The notes beneath the pieces are model-generated. The model had not been told where the DNA came from. It made no database searches and saw nothing but the letters and a program-made list of their open reading frames with translations. This document shows, piece after piece, positions 10,475-20,306 of a stretch of 64,000 bases of DNA. This DNA comes from Argopecten irradians. Its lineage: Eukaryota; Mollusca; Bivalvia; Pectinida; Pectinidae. Both the position numbers and the translations under genes were made by a program. Position 1 is the first letter of the stretch, and every line of letters starts with the position of its first letter. Where the stretch lies: the NCBI RefSeq assembly GCF_041381155.1, contig NC_091134.1:61372902-61436901 (forward strand). Direction: 5' to 3'.

Positions 10475-13400
10475 ATGAACTTTGTCTTGTTGTGTTTTCT
10501 TATGTTTACGGTATCATCTATAAATGTTAACGGATTAAGAGATGTTGTAAAAGTTAAGAATTTATTTGAATATTTTCAGTATCATAATTATAAAGTTGTT
10601 TTATTGCAAGAAACTTTCTGGGATGACACTTTTGTCAATCAAATAAGTCACCTGTGGAAAGGTAAGATTTTTTTTAACAATAGTAATGATAACAGGAAAG
10701 GTGTCGCTATTTTAGTGTCTAATGATTTAAAAGATGGTTTTATTGATTTTGATGGTTATGACGGAAGAGTTTTACGAATTAAGATAACGATTGATGATAA
10801 TGTTTGGAATATTGTTAATATATATGCCCCGAATGTTGTTAGTGAAAGAAAGGGTTTTTTTGAGCGGTTGAAAGTTTGGTTAGGACCTTTTTTGGAGAAT
10901 CTGATTACAGGGGGTGATTTTAATACTACTCTGTCCACTCTAGATCGTACGGGTGCTACAGTACATACGGTGAATCCTAGTGTGTCGGCATTGAAAAGTC
11001 TTATGTTTTCATGTGATATTCACGATATTTGGAGAATTAGAAACAAAAATTGTGCTGTTTTTTCACGCAAACGAGTGAGTTTAGATACTTTATCGCAAAG
11101 TCGTATAGACTACTTTCTAGTAGCTAAATCCATAAGTTCTTCTGTACAAAATGTATACTATAATGATACTTCGTTCAGTGATCATTGCTTTGTAGTTATG
11201 AAAATCGACTGTGATAGTGAAAGTAAAGGTCCAGGTATTTGGATTTTTAATAATTGTTTTTTGTTAGAAGATGATTTTAATACAAAAATAAGGTCTTTAA
11301 TAGATTCTGCTAAACATTGTCCTTTATATGTCACTGAACCTAAAGTTTGGTGGGATAATTTGAAATATAAAATTAAAAAGTTTTCTCGAGTTTACGGTAA
11401 GGATCGAAGAAAACAGAAAATGTCCGAGTTTTATAAGATTCAGAATAAGCTGCATAATTATTCTTGTGATATAGCCAATGGGAGATCTTTTGATTTTAGT
11501 AAATATGATGAGCTTAAGCAGAATTTACAGAAGTTTGAACAAGAAAAATGTAATGGTGCTGTTTTAAGATCTAAAGCGAAATGGGCTGTGGATGGTGATA
11601 AAAACACTAGTTATTTTTTAAAATTAGAAAAGTACAGACAGAATTGTAATACTGTCAAAAGTTTACATGATGTTGATGGCAATGTTTTATCAACGCCAGA
11701 TGAAATGTCTAATGAAATATTCAATTTTTATAACGAATTGTATAATTGTATAGAAACAGATGATAATGATATTGAGAATGTTTTATCTTTTATTGATAAA
11801 CGAGTAACTGATGAAGATAGAGTTAAATGTGATTTGCCTGTGACTATTGATGAAATACAAAAGGCATTATTGTCCATGTCTAAAAATAAAAGTCCAGGCT
11901 TAGATGGTTTGACTGTTGAATTTTATTGTCACTTTTTTGATGATTTAAAATACATTTTTCCTCGAATTGTACAAAGTATATGGGAAGAAAGGGAGTTGAC
12001 CAGAAGTATGAAGCAAGGAGTTATTAATCTTGTTTATAAGAAAAGGGGGGATAAAACTTTGTTGAAAAATTGGAGACCTATCAGTCTTTTAAATGTTGAT
12101 TATAAAATTTTAGCTCGGGTTATGTCTGAGCGACTTAAATTTGTTTTACCTTCTATTATTTCTGATTTTCAGTCTTGCTGTGTGGTTGGGCGTGATATAG
12201 CGGATACTATTTTTTGTGTGCGAGATATTATCGATCTAGCTTCGCAAGAAGATTGTGAGGGATATATCCTTAAAATTGATCAGGAAAAGGCATTTGATCG
12301 TGTTAGTCATTCGTATCTATTTAAAGTTTTAGAAAAATTTGGTTTTGGGCAAAATTTTGTTGATTGGATTAAGATATTTTACACTAATATTTCAAGTTCT
12401 GTAAAATATAATGGTAACCTTACCAAGTTCATCTCGATTCGGAACTCAGTAAGGCAGGGCTGTCCAATTTCTGCGATGCTATATGTTTTGGCTGCAGAAC
12501 CTCTGGGAAGTATGATTTTGAAATCTCCTGATGTTATGGGTATCACTGTTCCTAACACAAATTTTGATTCTAAAGTATACCAGCACGCAGACGATACTAC
12601 TTTAACACTCGGTAATAAAAAGTCTATTGAAATTGTTTTTAAATTATTGGAAACGTATAGCAAAGGCTCTGGTGCCAAAATTAATAAAGATAAATCTGAA
12701 ATTCTATGTGTTGGCCAGGGTAATATCTCGCAAAATGAGCTTGATAAGTTTCGTATAAAATTATGCGAAGATGTTATTTGTGTCCTTGGCGTGTATGTTG
12801 GTATAGATTTGCGTTTATGCAATGAAAAGAATTGGGATAATAAAGTTGCTAATATCAGAAATATTTTGAGAATGTGGTCACAGAGACAATTAACTATACA
12901 AGGGAGAGCTATTGTGATCAATTCATTGTTGATGTCCAGATGTTGGTATTGTCTAACGTCACATACAATACCTCTAGCTGCTATTACTGAAATAAAAAAA
13001 CTATGTATTGATTTTTTGTGGCATAAAGGTGCGCATTTGGTGGCTTATGACACCATTATTGGCAAAAGAAAAGATGGTGGTTTGAATGTACCTGATATTG
13101 AGTTAAAACTTAAAGCATTTAGATTAAAATTTCTTTTAAGGTGGTTAGATACATCTTGCACAGCAGTCTGGAAATGTATGGGTCAGTATTTTTTTAACAA
13201 AGTTCTGAACTTAAATCTCGATTTTGAGGTTATTTATTGTAAGTTTCCTAATAAGTATCTTAGATCTTTACCTATTGTTTATCACGAAATGTTAAAGGCT
13301 TGGTATGTATTTCAGTCTGTTAACGAGGTCTTCTATAATGAGGACAACTTTTTTGTGTATGAACAGCCTTTGTTTTTCAACCCAATATTTGTGAACAATG

Positions 13401-14392
13401 ACAAACCTGTATTTATTGAATGTTTCTCCAAAGCTGGTGTAGTTAAAGTGAAGCATTTGACTTTAGAAGTCGTATCTAAGTTCATTCACTCAAATGCAAT
13501 AGTTGATGTTATTAAGGATAGTAATCCAGATATTTCTAGAGACATAATTTTAAATGATTACAAAATTATCATGAACTCTATTCCTGCTAAATATAAAGAT
13601 GTTATTTTGAGCAATGTACATACCAATATAAGAACTGACGCTAGACCTTACGTTACATATATGGATGGTAATGGGACAACAGTACAGCTCTATCCAAAAA
13701 CCACAAAGGATATCTATGGTTGTTTTATTCGTCGATTTTTCAGAAGACCAAAATCAACTGAATATTGGTCAAATGTTTTTAATAGCATGAGTCTACCACA
13801 AGTCTTTACAATAATGTATTTGCCATTTTTACCATGTGATATTGTTGATGTTCACTATCGTATTGTTCATAATACTATATTTACCATGGAAAAGTTGAAG
13901 AAAATTGGCACAGTTAATAATGACCAATGTCTAGTTTGTAAAACTGATTCAGAAACTTTACAGCATTTGTTTCTTGATTGTTCAGAACTTTCCGAATTTT
14001 TAGCCTACATCCAAACATTAACAAAGAAACTTTTTTCAAAGGCTGATCAGCATTACTTATCGGATATTTCTCTAGGAAGTCTTGTACTTCTGGGTTTCAC
14101 AAGAAAGATCAAATTCACAAATCCGTTTTTCATTAACTTCTTTTTTGGAGTAGTTCGTTTCTGTATATTTAAAAGGCGCAACTTAGTAGTTAGTGATATG
14201 TCAAAGTTGAATTTGAAAACTTTCTTTAAGTATACACTTAGAAAATATTTTGATTATATTAGACATTATTATCAAATGGCAAAGAAATATCAGTTGTTCA
14301 AAAAGTATATTGCTGCAGATAATGCATTGTTAAAAGGTGATGATATTTCTTTAAATTCTAATGATTTGAGTTCCTTTGTTTTAGATATCTAG
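10475..14392 (+). CDS. LINE ORF2: APE endonuclease and reverse transcriptase
   Basis: 1305 residues, starting 8 nt after the ORF1 stop. APE-type endonuclease at about 10-245: SINVNGLRD, LLQETFWDD, GGDFNTTLS (about 147), SRIDYFL (about 208), FSDHCFV (about 235). Reverse transcriptase at about 450-780: SPGLDGLTVEF, NWRPISLLNVDYKI, IDQEKAFDRVSH, RQGCPISAML, and active site HADD (about 704), where most LINEs have F/YADD. C-terminal CX2C...HX4C knuckle at about 1151-1170 (CLVCKTDSETLQHLFLDC). The endonuclease presumably nicks the tRNA D-loop and the RT primes there. The frame is fully open and nothing catalytic looks missing. It is the only intact ORF2 of this family in the window. Confidence 0.95.
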   Translation: MNFVLLCFLMFTVSSINVNGLRDVVKVKNLFEYFQYHNYKVVLLQETFWDDTFVNQISHLWKGKIFFNNSNDNRKGVAILVSNDLKDGFIDFDGYDGRVLRIKITIDDNVWNIVNIYAPNVVSERKGFFERLKVWLGPFLENLITGGDFNTTLSTLDRTGATVHTVNPSVSALKSLMFSCDIHDIWRIRNKNCAVFSRKRVSLDTLSQSRIDYFLVAKSISSSVQNVYYNDTSFSDHCFVVMKIDCDSESKGPGIWIFNNCFLLEDDFNTKIRSLIDSAKHCPLYVTEPKVWWDNLKYKIKKFSRVYGKDRRKQKMSEFYKIQNKLHNYSCDIANGRSFDFSKYDELKQNLQKFEQEKCNGAVLRSKAKWAVDGDKNTSYFLKLEKYRQNCNTVKSLHDVDGNVLSTPDEMSNEIFNFYNELYNCIETDDNDIENVLSFIDKRVTDEDRVKCDLPVTIDEIQKALLSMSKNKSPGLDGLTVEFYCHFFDDLKYIFPRIVQSIWEERELTRSMKQGVINLVYKKRGDKTLLKNWRPISLLNVDYKILARVMSERLKFVLPSIISDFQSCCVVGRDIADTIFCVRDIIDLASQEDCEGYILKIDQEKAFDRVSHSYLFKVLEKFGFGQNFVDWIKIFYTNISSSVKYNGNLTKFISIRNSVRQGCPISAMLYVLAAEPLGSMILKSPDVMGITVPNTNFDSKVYQHADDTTLTLGNKKSIEIVFKLLETYSKGSGAKINKDKSEILCVGQGNISQNELDKFRIKLCEDVICVLGVYVGIDLRLCNEKNWDNKVANIRNILRMWSQRQLTIQGRAIVINSLLMSRCWYCLTSHTIPLAAITEIKKLCIDFLWHKGAHLVAYDTIIGKRKDGGLNVPDIELKLKAFRLKFLLRWLDTSCTAVWKCMGQYFFNKVLNLNLDFEVIYCKFPNKYLRSLPIVYHEMLKAWYVFQSVNEVFYNEDNFFVYEQPLFFNPIFVNNDKPVFIECFSKAGVVKVKHLTLEVVSKFIHSNAIVDVIKDSNPDISRDIILNDYKIIMNSIPAKYKDVILSNVHTNIRTDARPYVTYMDGNGTTVQLYPKTTKDIYGCFIRRFFRRPKSTEYWSNVFNSMSLPQVFTIMYLPFLPCDIVDVHYRIVHNTIFTMEKLKKIGTVNNDQCLVCKTDSETLQHLFLDCSELSEFLAYIQTLTKKLFSKADQHYLSDISLGSLVLLGFTRKIKFTNPFFINFFFGVVRFCIFKRRNLVVSDMSKLNLKTFFKYTLRKYFDYIRHYYQMAKKYQLFKKYIAADNALLKGDDISLNSNDLSSFVLDI

Positions 14393-14509
14393 TTAACACT
14401 ATTGTACTCATTGTCTTTGTATTATTATTGCAAATGAAAAGAAATTGAATGTATGCGTTATAAAGTCTGTGATATATTGATTTCAAATGTTTATATTAAA
14501 TGAAATGTG

Positions 14510-14542
14510 AGGAGCCTTCGGGGCCCCAACCCCGGGGGTCCT
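14510..14542 (+). other. GC hairpin in the LINE 3' UTR
   Basis: CGGGG and CCCCG pair around CCCCAA, inside an outer AGGA/TCCT pair, about 45 nt before the poly(A). The element recurs at about 28157, 36073 and 48039 in the other copies. It may be what the reverse transcriptase recognises, but that is inference. Confidence 0.65.
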
Positions 14543-14586
14543 ATTTGCTGGGAACATTAAAAGATTATTTTTAAAGATAAAAAAAA

Positions 14587-14638
14587 ATCACGTCTGCTTT
14601 ACACGCAGAAGGTCGCGAGTTCGAACCTCGCCGAAACC
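14587..14638 (+). pseudogene. tRNA-Val(TAC), 3' part, after LINE copy 1
   Basis: Nucleotides 21-72: end of the D stem, anticodon arm (TAC), T arm with B box, acceptor 3' strand. It lacks the A box, so it should not be transcribed by itself. The first 31 nt are the 3' target duplication. Confidence 0.95.
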
Positions 14639-15066
14639 TCCTTATATTTTTTGTATGCATTTAAACTTCACTTTTTAAAATGTAACTTTAAGTTGAATAA
14701 ATTTGTTTTTGCACTATTAATTTTGTTTCACCATGTTTTTTTTTATATAGGATTAACCAAATGCACTTTGAAATAATTGATGAAATATATATGTAATAAT
14801 AGCATAATTAAATGTGAGAATATCAATTTTGCTTTACAAACACGTTACTTGAACCGACCGATAATTATATTTTCCAAACTAAAGAAGCCATCCCTTCCCA
14901 TATATGAATTTTATATCGTTAAGTAACATCACACATTCTATCATTTCAGCAATAGTGATAGATGAACTAAATCGGTTTTCAAAGATACATGAAATAAGCA
15001 TATTTTTGTCAACAAATATCAACATGATAAAGCGTAAGACAATATTTGAAGAATGCGTAGCATATC
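14639..15066 (+). other. TAC-to-CAC array spacer, unit 1
   Basis: AT-rich spacer with a T run serving as terminator for the TAC gene. I see no gene. Small open frames here recur in every unit and look like chance. Confidence 0.8.
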
Positions 15067-15139
15067 GGTTTCGTGGTGTAGCGGTTATCACGTCTGCTTC
15101 ACACGCAGAAGGTCGCGAGTTCGAACCTCGCCGAAACCT
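15067..15139 (+). tRNA. tRNA-Val(CAC), unit 1
   Basis: GGTTTCG pairs with CGAAACC; D arm GTGTAGCGGTTATCAC; anticodon loop TTCACAC (CAC); T arm GCGAG/CTCGC with TTCGAAC loop; T discriminator. TTTTA then TTTTT follow as terminator. A and B boxes are canonical. Confidence 0.95.
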
Positions 15140-15251
15140 CTTTTATTTTTTTATATAAGAACAAGACATTTTATTTTATTTTCATATTAAGGCCTTAATA
15201 CCAAGTTGATAGGATATCCGCGTTTATTAGCTTCAAATTACAAAATCAACG

Positions 15252-15286
<35 letters not shown>

Positions 15287-16545
15287 ATTGATAAGGTGTT
15301 AATGTCGATAAGGAAACTCGTCCACATCAGCAGGAATTCGTATTTATACTATCCTTGTATTGCCAGGAATTAAGAAAACAACAACAATATTTTAAAGCAA
15401 GGCTATATGATATCACAATTTTATAAGAGTGTGCAAAATAGGCAAAACTACATTAGTAACATCAAATTGAAGATTTTCAAAATGAGTAGCACAATGTATA
15501 TGTTTGTAATACATAAATGATCCTTGGTTCTATTCTATTCGAGGATAAGAACAGAGCGGATAGGACCAGACGGAACGATATCGACACGGTACATGCTGCA
15601 TTCATTCCCAACACGCCATGAATAAAAGTCAAAGTATGACACTGCCAAATCAAGAATGATATTCTTCAACAAACCGTCTTCTAGACAGCAGCTTGCTTGA
15701 AATAGATTTTTATAAAGAATTTGTTGTGTAAATTAAATGTTGATTTGACATTACGGGGTCCATCAGGGAGCTGTTTTGACTCTACTTATTATCTAATATT
15801 AAAATTGACAATAAATTTAATCATTGATTAAGGTTTTTCCTACCATGGCAATAACATGTCAATGAATGTTATTGCTTATCTTCTTGGTTTCATCTGTTAT
15901 TTTTATTACTTTATATTGCGCCAATAGCCAGCGTTATAATGTATTTTAATGAGTTTTGGGGCAGAGTGCAACTGCGTAAGCAGAAATCAACTACATCGAT
16001 GTCCGAGATATGCAGGTTGGTAAAGAAGACTGCAGCAAAGCTTATTGGTCGATATGATTATCTCACCGGTACATCCTATGTTGTCATTTGGCAGAATAGG
16101 TCAGACTTGCTTACTATTTCCCTTGCTGTGCATTTTGCTGCTGTTTTATCAACAATTGTTGACGATAGGGCTTGAGTGAATTAAAAACCAAACCGCTGTT
16201 CATTTGGTTATACAACAATGTATTGCTGAATCTGGACTTGATTGAGAAGACAACTTTTTACTCCATCAGAGAATCTGCTTTTTTTCTTCATTCCCCTCTC
16301 GAGAAATGTCCCTATCCAAATCAATTTTAGCTCATATCTGCTATTAAATTAAAATGATTAGTTTGTATATGTGTCGTTTAACGTTTTCGTGTTTTCCCGT
16401 TTTGTTTCTTAATAAATCATTCATATCTATACTTGATCATATATAATACAAAATGTTCTATGTCGATATGAAATATTGATGCAGAAGGGATAGCATAAAA
16501 TGGAGTAACTTACAAGGCGTCTATTTGCTCTACTGATGGTAACGA
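15140..16545 (+). other. CAC-to-AAC array spacer, unit 2
   Basis: Contains a CT microsatellite at 15257-15285 (the longest in the window) and the 78-codon frame at 15939-16175. Nothing else is recognisable. Confidence 0.8.
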
Positions 16546-16618
16546 GGTTCCGTGGTGTAGTGGTTATCACGTCTGCTTAACACGCAGAAGGTCACGAGTT
16601 CGAAACTCGTCGGAACCT
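16546..16618 (+). tRNA. tRNA-Val(AAC), unit 2
   Basis: As the unit-1 AAC gene but with the canonical T-loop TTCGAAA, so both internal promoter boxes are intact. Anticodon loop TTAACAC, T discriminator, T-run terminator downstream. Confidence 0.96.
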
Positions 16619-16767
16619 GCAATTATTTTTATTGCATTTAACTAAATTATTTTCTCTATTCTTTGTCAAAAGAACCAATGCAAATTCAAACTTTCTTTCA
16701 AAACAGAATTAAATTCAAATTTTTTTCTTTTCCAGTTAAAAAACTCCTAGGGAAAAGAATGTGAAAC

Positions 16768-17181
16768 AAATAAAAGTTTGTGAACAAACAGATTTTTGTA
16801 AAGATTGCATAATTTTATTGAATTGTTAATTTTATGTGTGTTTTATTATGTTGTTTGTCTTGTTATGAAACATGATAGTGACGTCATACGTGTATATATA
16901 TATATATATAGATCAGTAGGCTCCGCCCATTCCCTGATAAGGGACACTGTACATCCGGGCATATGTGAGAGGTCAAATGTCATTGGTCAACGCAGGATAA
17001 AGTTTGGCCCCTGTTCAGCATCCCTTGAACCCCACAGCACATTTCCTCCTGAGAACCCATCTTGACGACGCCATATTGATTTTAAGGAAAAGAATTGTTA
17101 TAATTTCTAATCAGTAGTAAAAATTCAATTTGAATTGCTTCAAACTGAAAGTGAAACACATCTGCACGTGCAGTACCACCA
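16768..17181 (+). repeat. YR element split repeat A1, copy 2
   Basis: Matches A2 of the same element (23624-24043) and both A repeats of copy 1. It carries the same CRE-like site, TA run and GC box. Confidence 0.85.
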
Positions 17182-17350
17182 ACCAAAAAGATGAAGGAGT
17201 TCCGAGTTATTCGTCATTGTTAGACGTCAGACGACAACTTTAAAAGTTGAGGTCGATGATCGCCCAATCCTCCGGACGGAAATCAGGGGAGTATCGTTCT
17301 GAAGATCGGTAGGATAAACTCTTTATTTTCTGCACGTTTTTCATGTACAT

Positions 17351-17968
17351 ATGGATATGTGTTCAACTGAAGGCAATACAGTTTTGATCTGGGGTCACAG
17401 TTTAGTCCGACGGCTGCGTAGATATTGTGACGAGCATGCTCATAAGCAAAACCTTAGTTTTCGACCCAGTTCTCACAAGGTACATTTAGTTGGATATCCT
17501 GGGGGTACGATCTCTACGCTTCAAGAACATATGTCGGACATTCATTTCTATCAGCCGGAAATTGTTTGTCTACAAGTAGGCGGTAATGATTTGAGTCGCC
17601 CTTCCCAGACCCCGGAGTGTGTTATGGCAAATTTGACAGGCCTGATTGAACAGTTGTTTCATGCTACTTTCGTGAAATATGTTGTGGTTTTAGGGCTGTT
17701 TCCCAGGGAAAAAACTCGAGCACATAAGGGTGATGTTCCTGTAGAGGAGTACAATGTCAGAGTTCATCGTTTGAACACCATGTTACGTGAAGCTCTCCAG
17801 GGTAGCATATTTTGCAAGTTTTGGGAGCACGATCGCATGTCCAGTTTGACAGACTTATATTTGCCGGATAGTGTGCATTTCAAAAATCAGCAGCCGTATT
17901 TCAAATCTGTTCGTGGTGGAGTGCTTTATGGCATTAAAGCTAGCAGACAGAGACAGGTTCCGGTTTAG
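17351..17968 (+). CDS. SGNH/GDSL-like hydrolase of YR element, copy 2
   Basis: Open frame of 205 residues. SGNH blocks: VLIWGHSLVRRL with the candidate nucleophile Ser17, a Gly-rich GYPGGTI turn at about 49-53, LQVGGNDLS (GGND, 77-80) and LPDSVHF (Asp173, His176). This fits the Ser-Asp-His triad of SGNH hydrolases; block I reads GHS rather than GDS. SGNH domains are known in some Ngaro elements and in some LINE ORF1 proteins, and their role in the element is unclear. Here it is the first gene after the A1 promoter region, upstream of gag. It belongs to the mobile element, not to the host. Confidence 0.8.
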   Translation: MDMCSTEGNTVLIWGHSLVRRLRRYCDEHAHKQNLSFRPSSHKVHLVGYPGGTISTLQEHMSDIHFYQPEIVCLQVGGNDLSRPSQTPECVMANLTGLIEQLFHATFVKYVVVLGLFPREKTRAHKGDVPVEEYNVRVHRLNTMLREALQGSIFCKFWEHDRMSSLTDLYLPDSVHFKNQQPYFKSVRGGVLYGIKASRQRQVPV

Positions 17969-18208
17969 CTTGGCCAACTTTGCGTAGGTTTTTATTAGTT
18001 GTTTTTGGTTTGTCTCCAAGTTTTATTTCGAGTTGTCTCCCTTCCATTGAGTGTGTTGGTTTTTTAGGCATAGCTCTGACAGCTCATTTTATATTTGTCT
18101 ATACTTCTTGTATAATTTTTCTTTTGTGTGATATTGTTATTGCCTATGAATTTGGCATATGATGTTATTTTGAATGATATTCATCATTATGTTTGCTAAA
18201 TATTAATA

Positions 18209-18523
18209 TTACTGGCCCTTGAGGTTACAGTTTATATTAAACATTGAAATTACTGGCCTTTGAGGTTACAGTTTATATTAAATATTGATATTACTGGCCA
18301 TTGAGGTTACAGTTTATACTAAGTATTGATATTACTGGCCCTTGAGGTTACAGTTTATATTAAACATTGAAATTACTGGCCTTTGTGGTTACAGTTTATA
18401 TTAAACATTGAAATTACTGGCCTTTGTGGTTACAGTTTATATTAAACATTGAAATTACTGGCCTTTGAGGTTACAGTTTATATCTTACTATTTAAATTAC
18501 TGGCCCTTGAGGTTACTGTTTAG
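18209..18523 (+). repeat. 41-bp tandem repeats in YR element, copy 2
   Basis: Eight units, one more than copy 1. The extra unit is a repeat of its neighbour, so the array has changed length since the element was duplicated. Confidence 0.9.
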
Positions 18524-19168
18524 TGTTATACCAATTTTCTAACAGTGGACATATTATTATTTTAAAAAAAAACAAAAAACAAAAAAACTCGTTTGATTTG
18601 TACCTGGCATTGTTCAGTCGTGTAATATTTACCGGTGTTTTCATGGTTTCATGAACTCACTATTGCCCATATGTTGCCGCAAGGTGGCATTGGTATACAT
18701 GGTAATGTTATACTTTCCTGACATGCTAATTGCCCTGTTGGGCTTTGTAATTACTGGCCCTAAGGGTTGCAGTTGCGTAACTATATTGTAATATATGGTT
18801 CTTACTTATTATAGAGATAATTATTATCTGATTTTACTGGCCCTATATAGCAGTTCCAGTTTTTCAAGCTAGATTTCAAAATATGCAATATAAATTGCTT
18901 ATTATTGGCCATATGAGTTACAGTTGTTTGGAAATTTACATTTCAAGATACGTATGTCACAAATCAAGATATTGTATTTTAATGACCTTACGGGTTGCTG
19001 CTTTATAACAGTAAATTGATTGATTTGATTACTGGCCAAAAGTTATTAGCTACAGTTAATTCTAATTCATACACATTATTATTTATATTTGTTTGGAGAT
19101 ATACTGCTATAGTTTTTCTTTTATCACAGGTGTTTCATAACTAGTGTGGTATATCAGTAAGCTGCAAT

Positions 19169-20306
19169 ATGAGGCCAAAACGAAAGGCAGCTGCAAATAA
19201 TACAGCCATTAAACAGCGAAGAGTAACTGAGCCGGCTGCAGCTGTCAGTGTCGCACCAGCTGTCAGCGCCCCAACAACAACTGATGTGCCACCTCCACCT
19301 GCCCCTGCCCCTTCCTCTGCCCCTGCACAGACGGTTCCTGTCGCTGATGTACAGGCTTTAGTAAAAGAAGCCTTCAAACAAGGAGTGGAGGAAGCGAAAA
19401 AAACTATTTTTACACTCGGAACACTCGGCCTCAACTTCCACGGCTGACAATGCTGATGCCAGTGCTGGAGAAGCTATGGCTACCAACTTGCCCCCTATAG
19501 CGGTACCCACCGAACAAGTCATGACATCACATGACTCGATTAGTAGGTCATCAGTCTTACCAGCAATGACTTTGGCATCCGTTGAGCCCCACGAAAGCCA
19601 CAGTAACACTCCTTTCATGTCAACGTCCATTCCGTTGGCTGATATGGTTTGTTTACCCATTAAGGAAAAAAATTGGGCTGGGGATTATGTAGAGCTGAGT
19701 ACACTCAGCAGAAAAGAACAAAATACCTTTGAAATGGTCATCAAGCAGAATGATACTGGGGCTCCTGTGGCTCAGTGGGTGCCAAAAACTAAAACTAAAA
19801 CTTTGTCCATTGACCAATGGACTTCTTTGTTTCATTCTTTTGTCGCTATTTACTGTCAAAAGAAACCTCGGGATTTTGAGGCACTACTGAAATATATATC
19901 CGTAATACGGAAGCTGGCTTCAAAACAAGCAGACTGGTCTTTTTACGATGTCTCCTTTCGGCGACTTTTAGCAGAGAAACAATGTTATCATTGGGACCAG
20001 GTTGAATGGGAGCTCTGGCATGAGGCTATAACCCGCAAGTCCAGCACAAACAAAGGCTCTGTCAGTGTCTACCCTAAAGGCCTCTGTTGGAAGTTTTTGA
20101 ATGGCCGTTACTGCAATGGATGTCGGTTCCCCCATAAATGTTCCATATGCAATGGGGATCATCCACTCACAATGTGTAATGCTCCAAACATGCAAACCAA
20201 CCAGTCAAACCAGTTGCCTTTTCGTGCCCAGCGTTTCGCAACCCCCTTTGCTGCCTCAAGATCCCGTGGTTTCCCCAGAAATCGTTACTCCTATTATCGC
20301 AGATAA
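19169..20306 (+). CDS. Gag-like region of YR element, copy 2
   Basis: Counterpart of 3607-4744 with the same Ala/Pro-rich start and C-terminal Cys/His cluster. It is broken, like copy 1. Confidence 0.7.

Larger units (their letters stand above)
9015..14586 (+). mobile_element. tRNA-targeted LINE, copy 1 (full length, subfamily A)
   Basis: Complete 5.57 kb non-LTR retrotransposon in the same orientation as the tRNA. Layout: 216-nt 5' UTR starting GGGACTTCCGG, ORF1 (9231-10466), ORF2 (10475-14392), ~190-nt 3' UTR with a GC hairpin, short poly(A). Its 3' end abuts A21 of the tRNA-Val(TAC) D-loop and the target duplication is 31 bp, so it entered the tRNA gene by target-primed reverse transcription. 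Both ORFs are open and the catalytic motifs look complete, so this copy may be recently active. APE endonuclease, RT and C-terminal CCHC organisation plus a zinc-knuckle ORF1 suggest the Tx1/L1 group. That group includes families specific for 5S rRNA and U2 snRNA genes. Confidence 0.95.

Noticed and set aside
14904-15158. Short frames running into the tRNA-Val(CAC) gene (also near 32613, 48450, 50677)
   Set aside because: They read through spacer and tRNA sequence, change length between units and have no domain.
17351-17968. SGNH frame as a host lipase or esterase gene
   Set aside because: It lies within the split repeats of the YR element in both copies and has no introns or host context.
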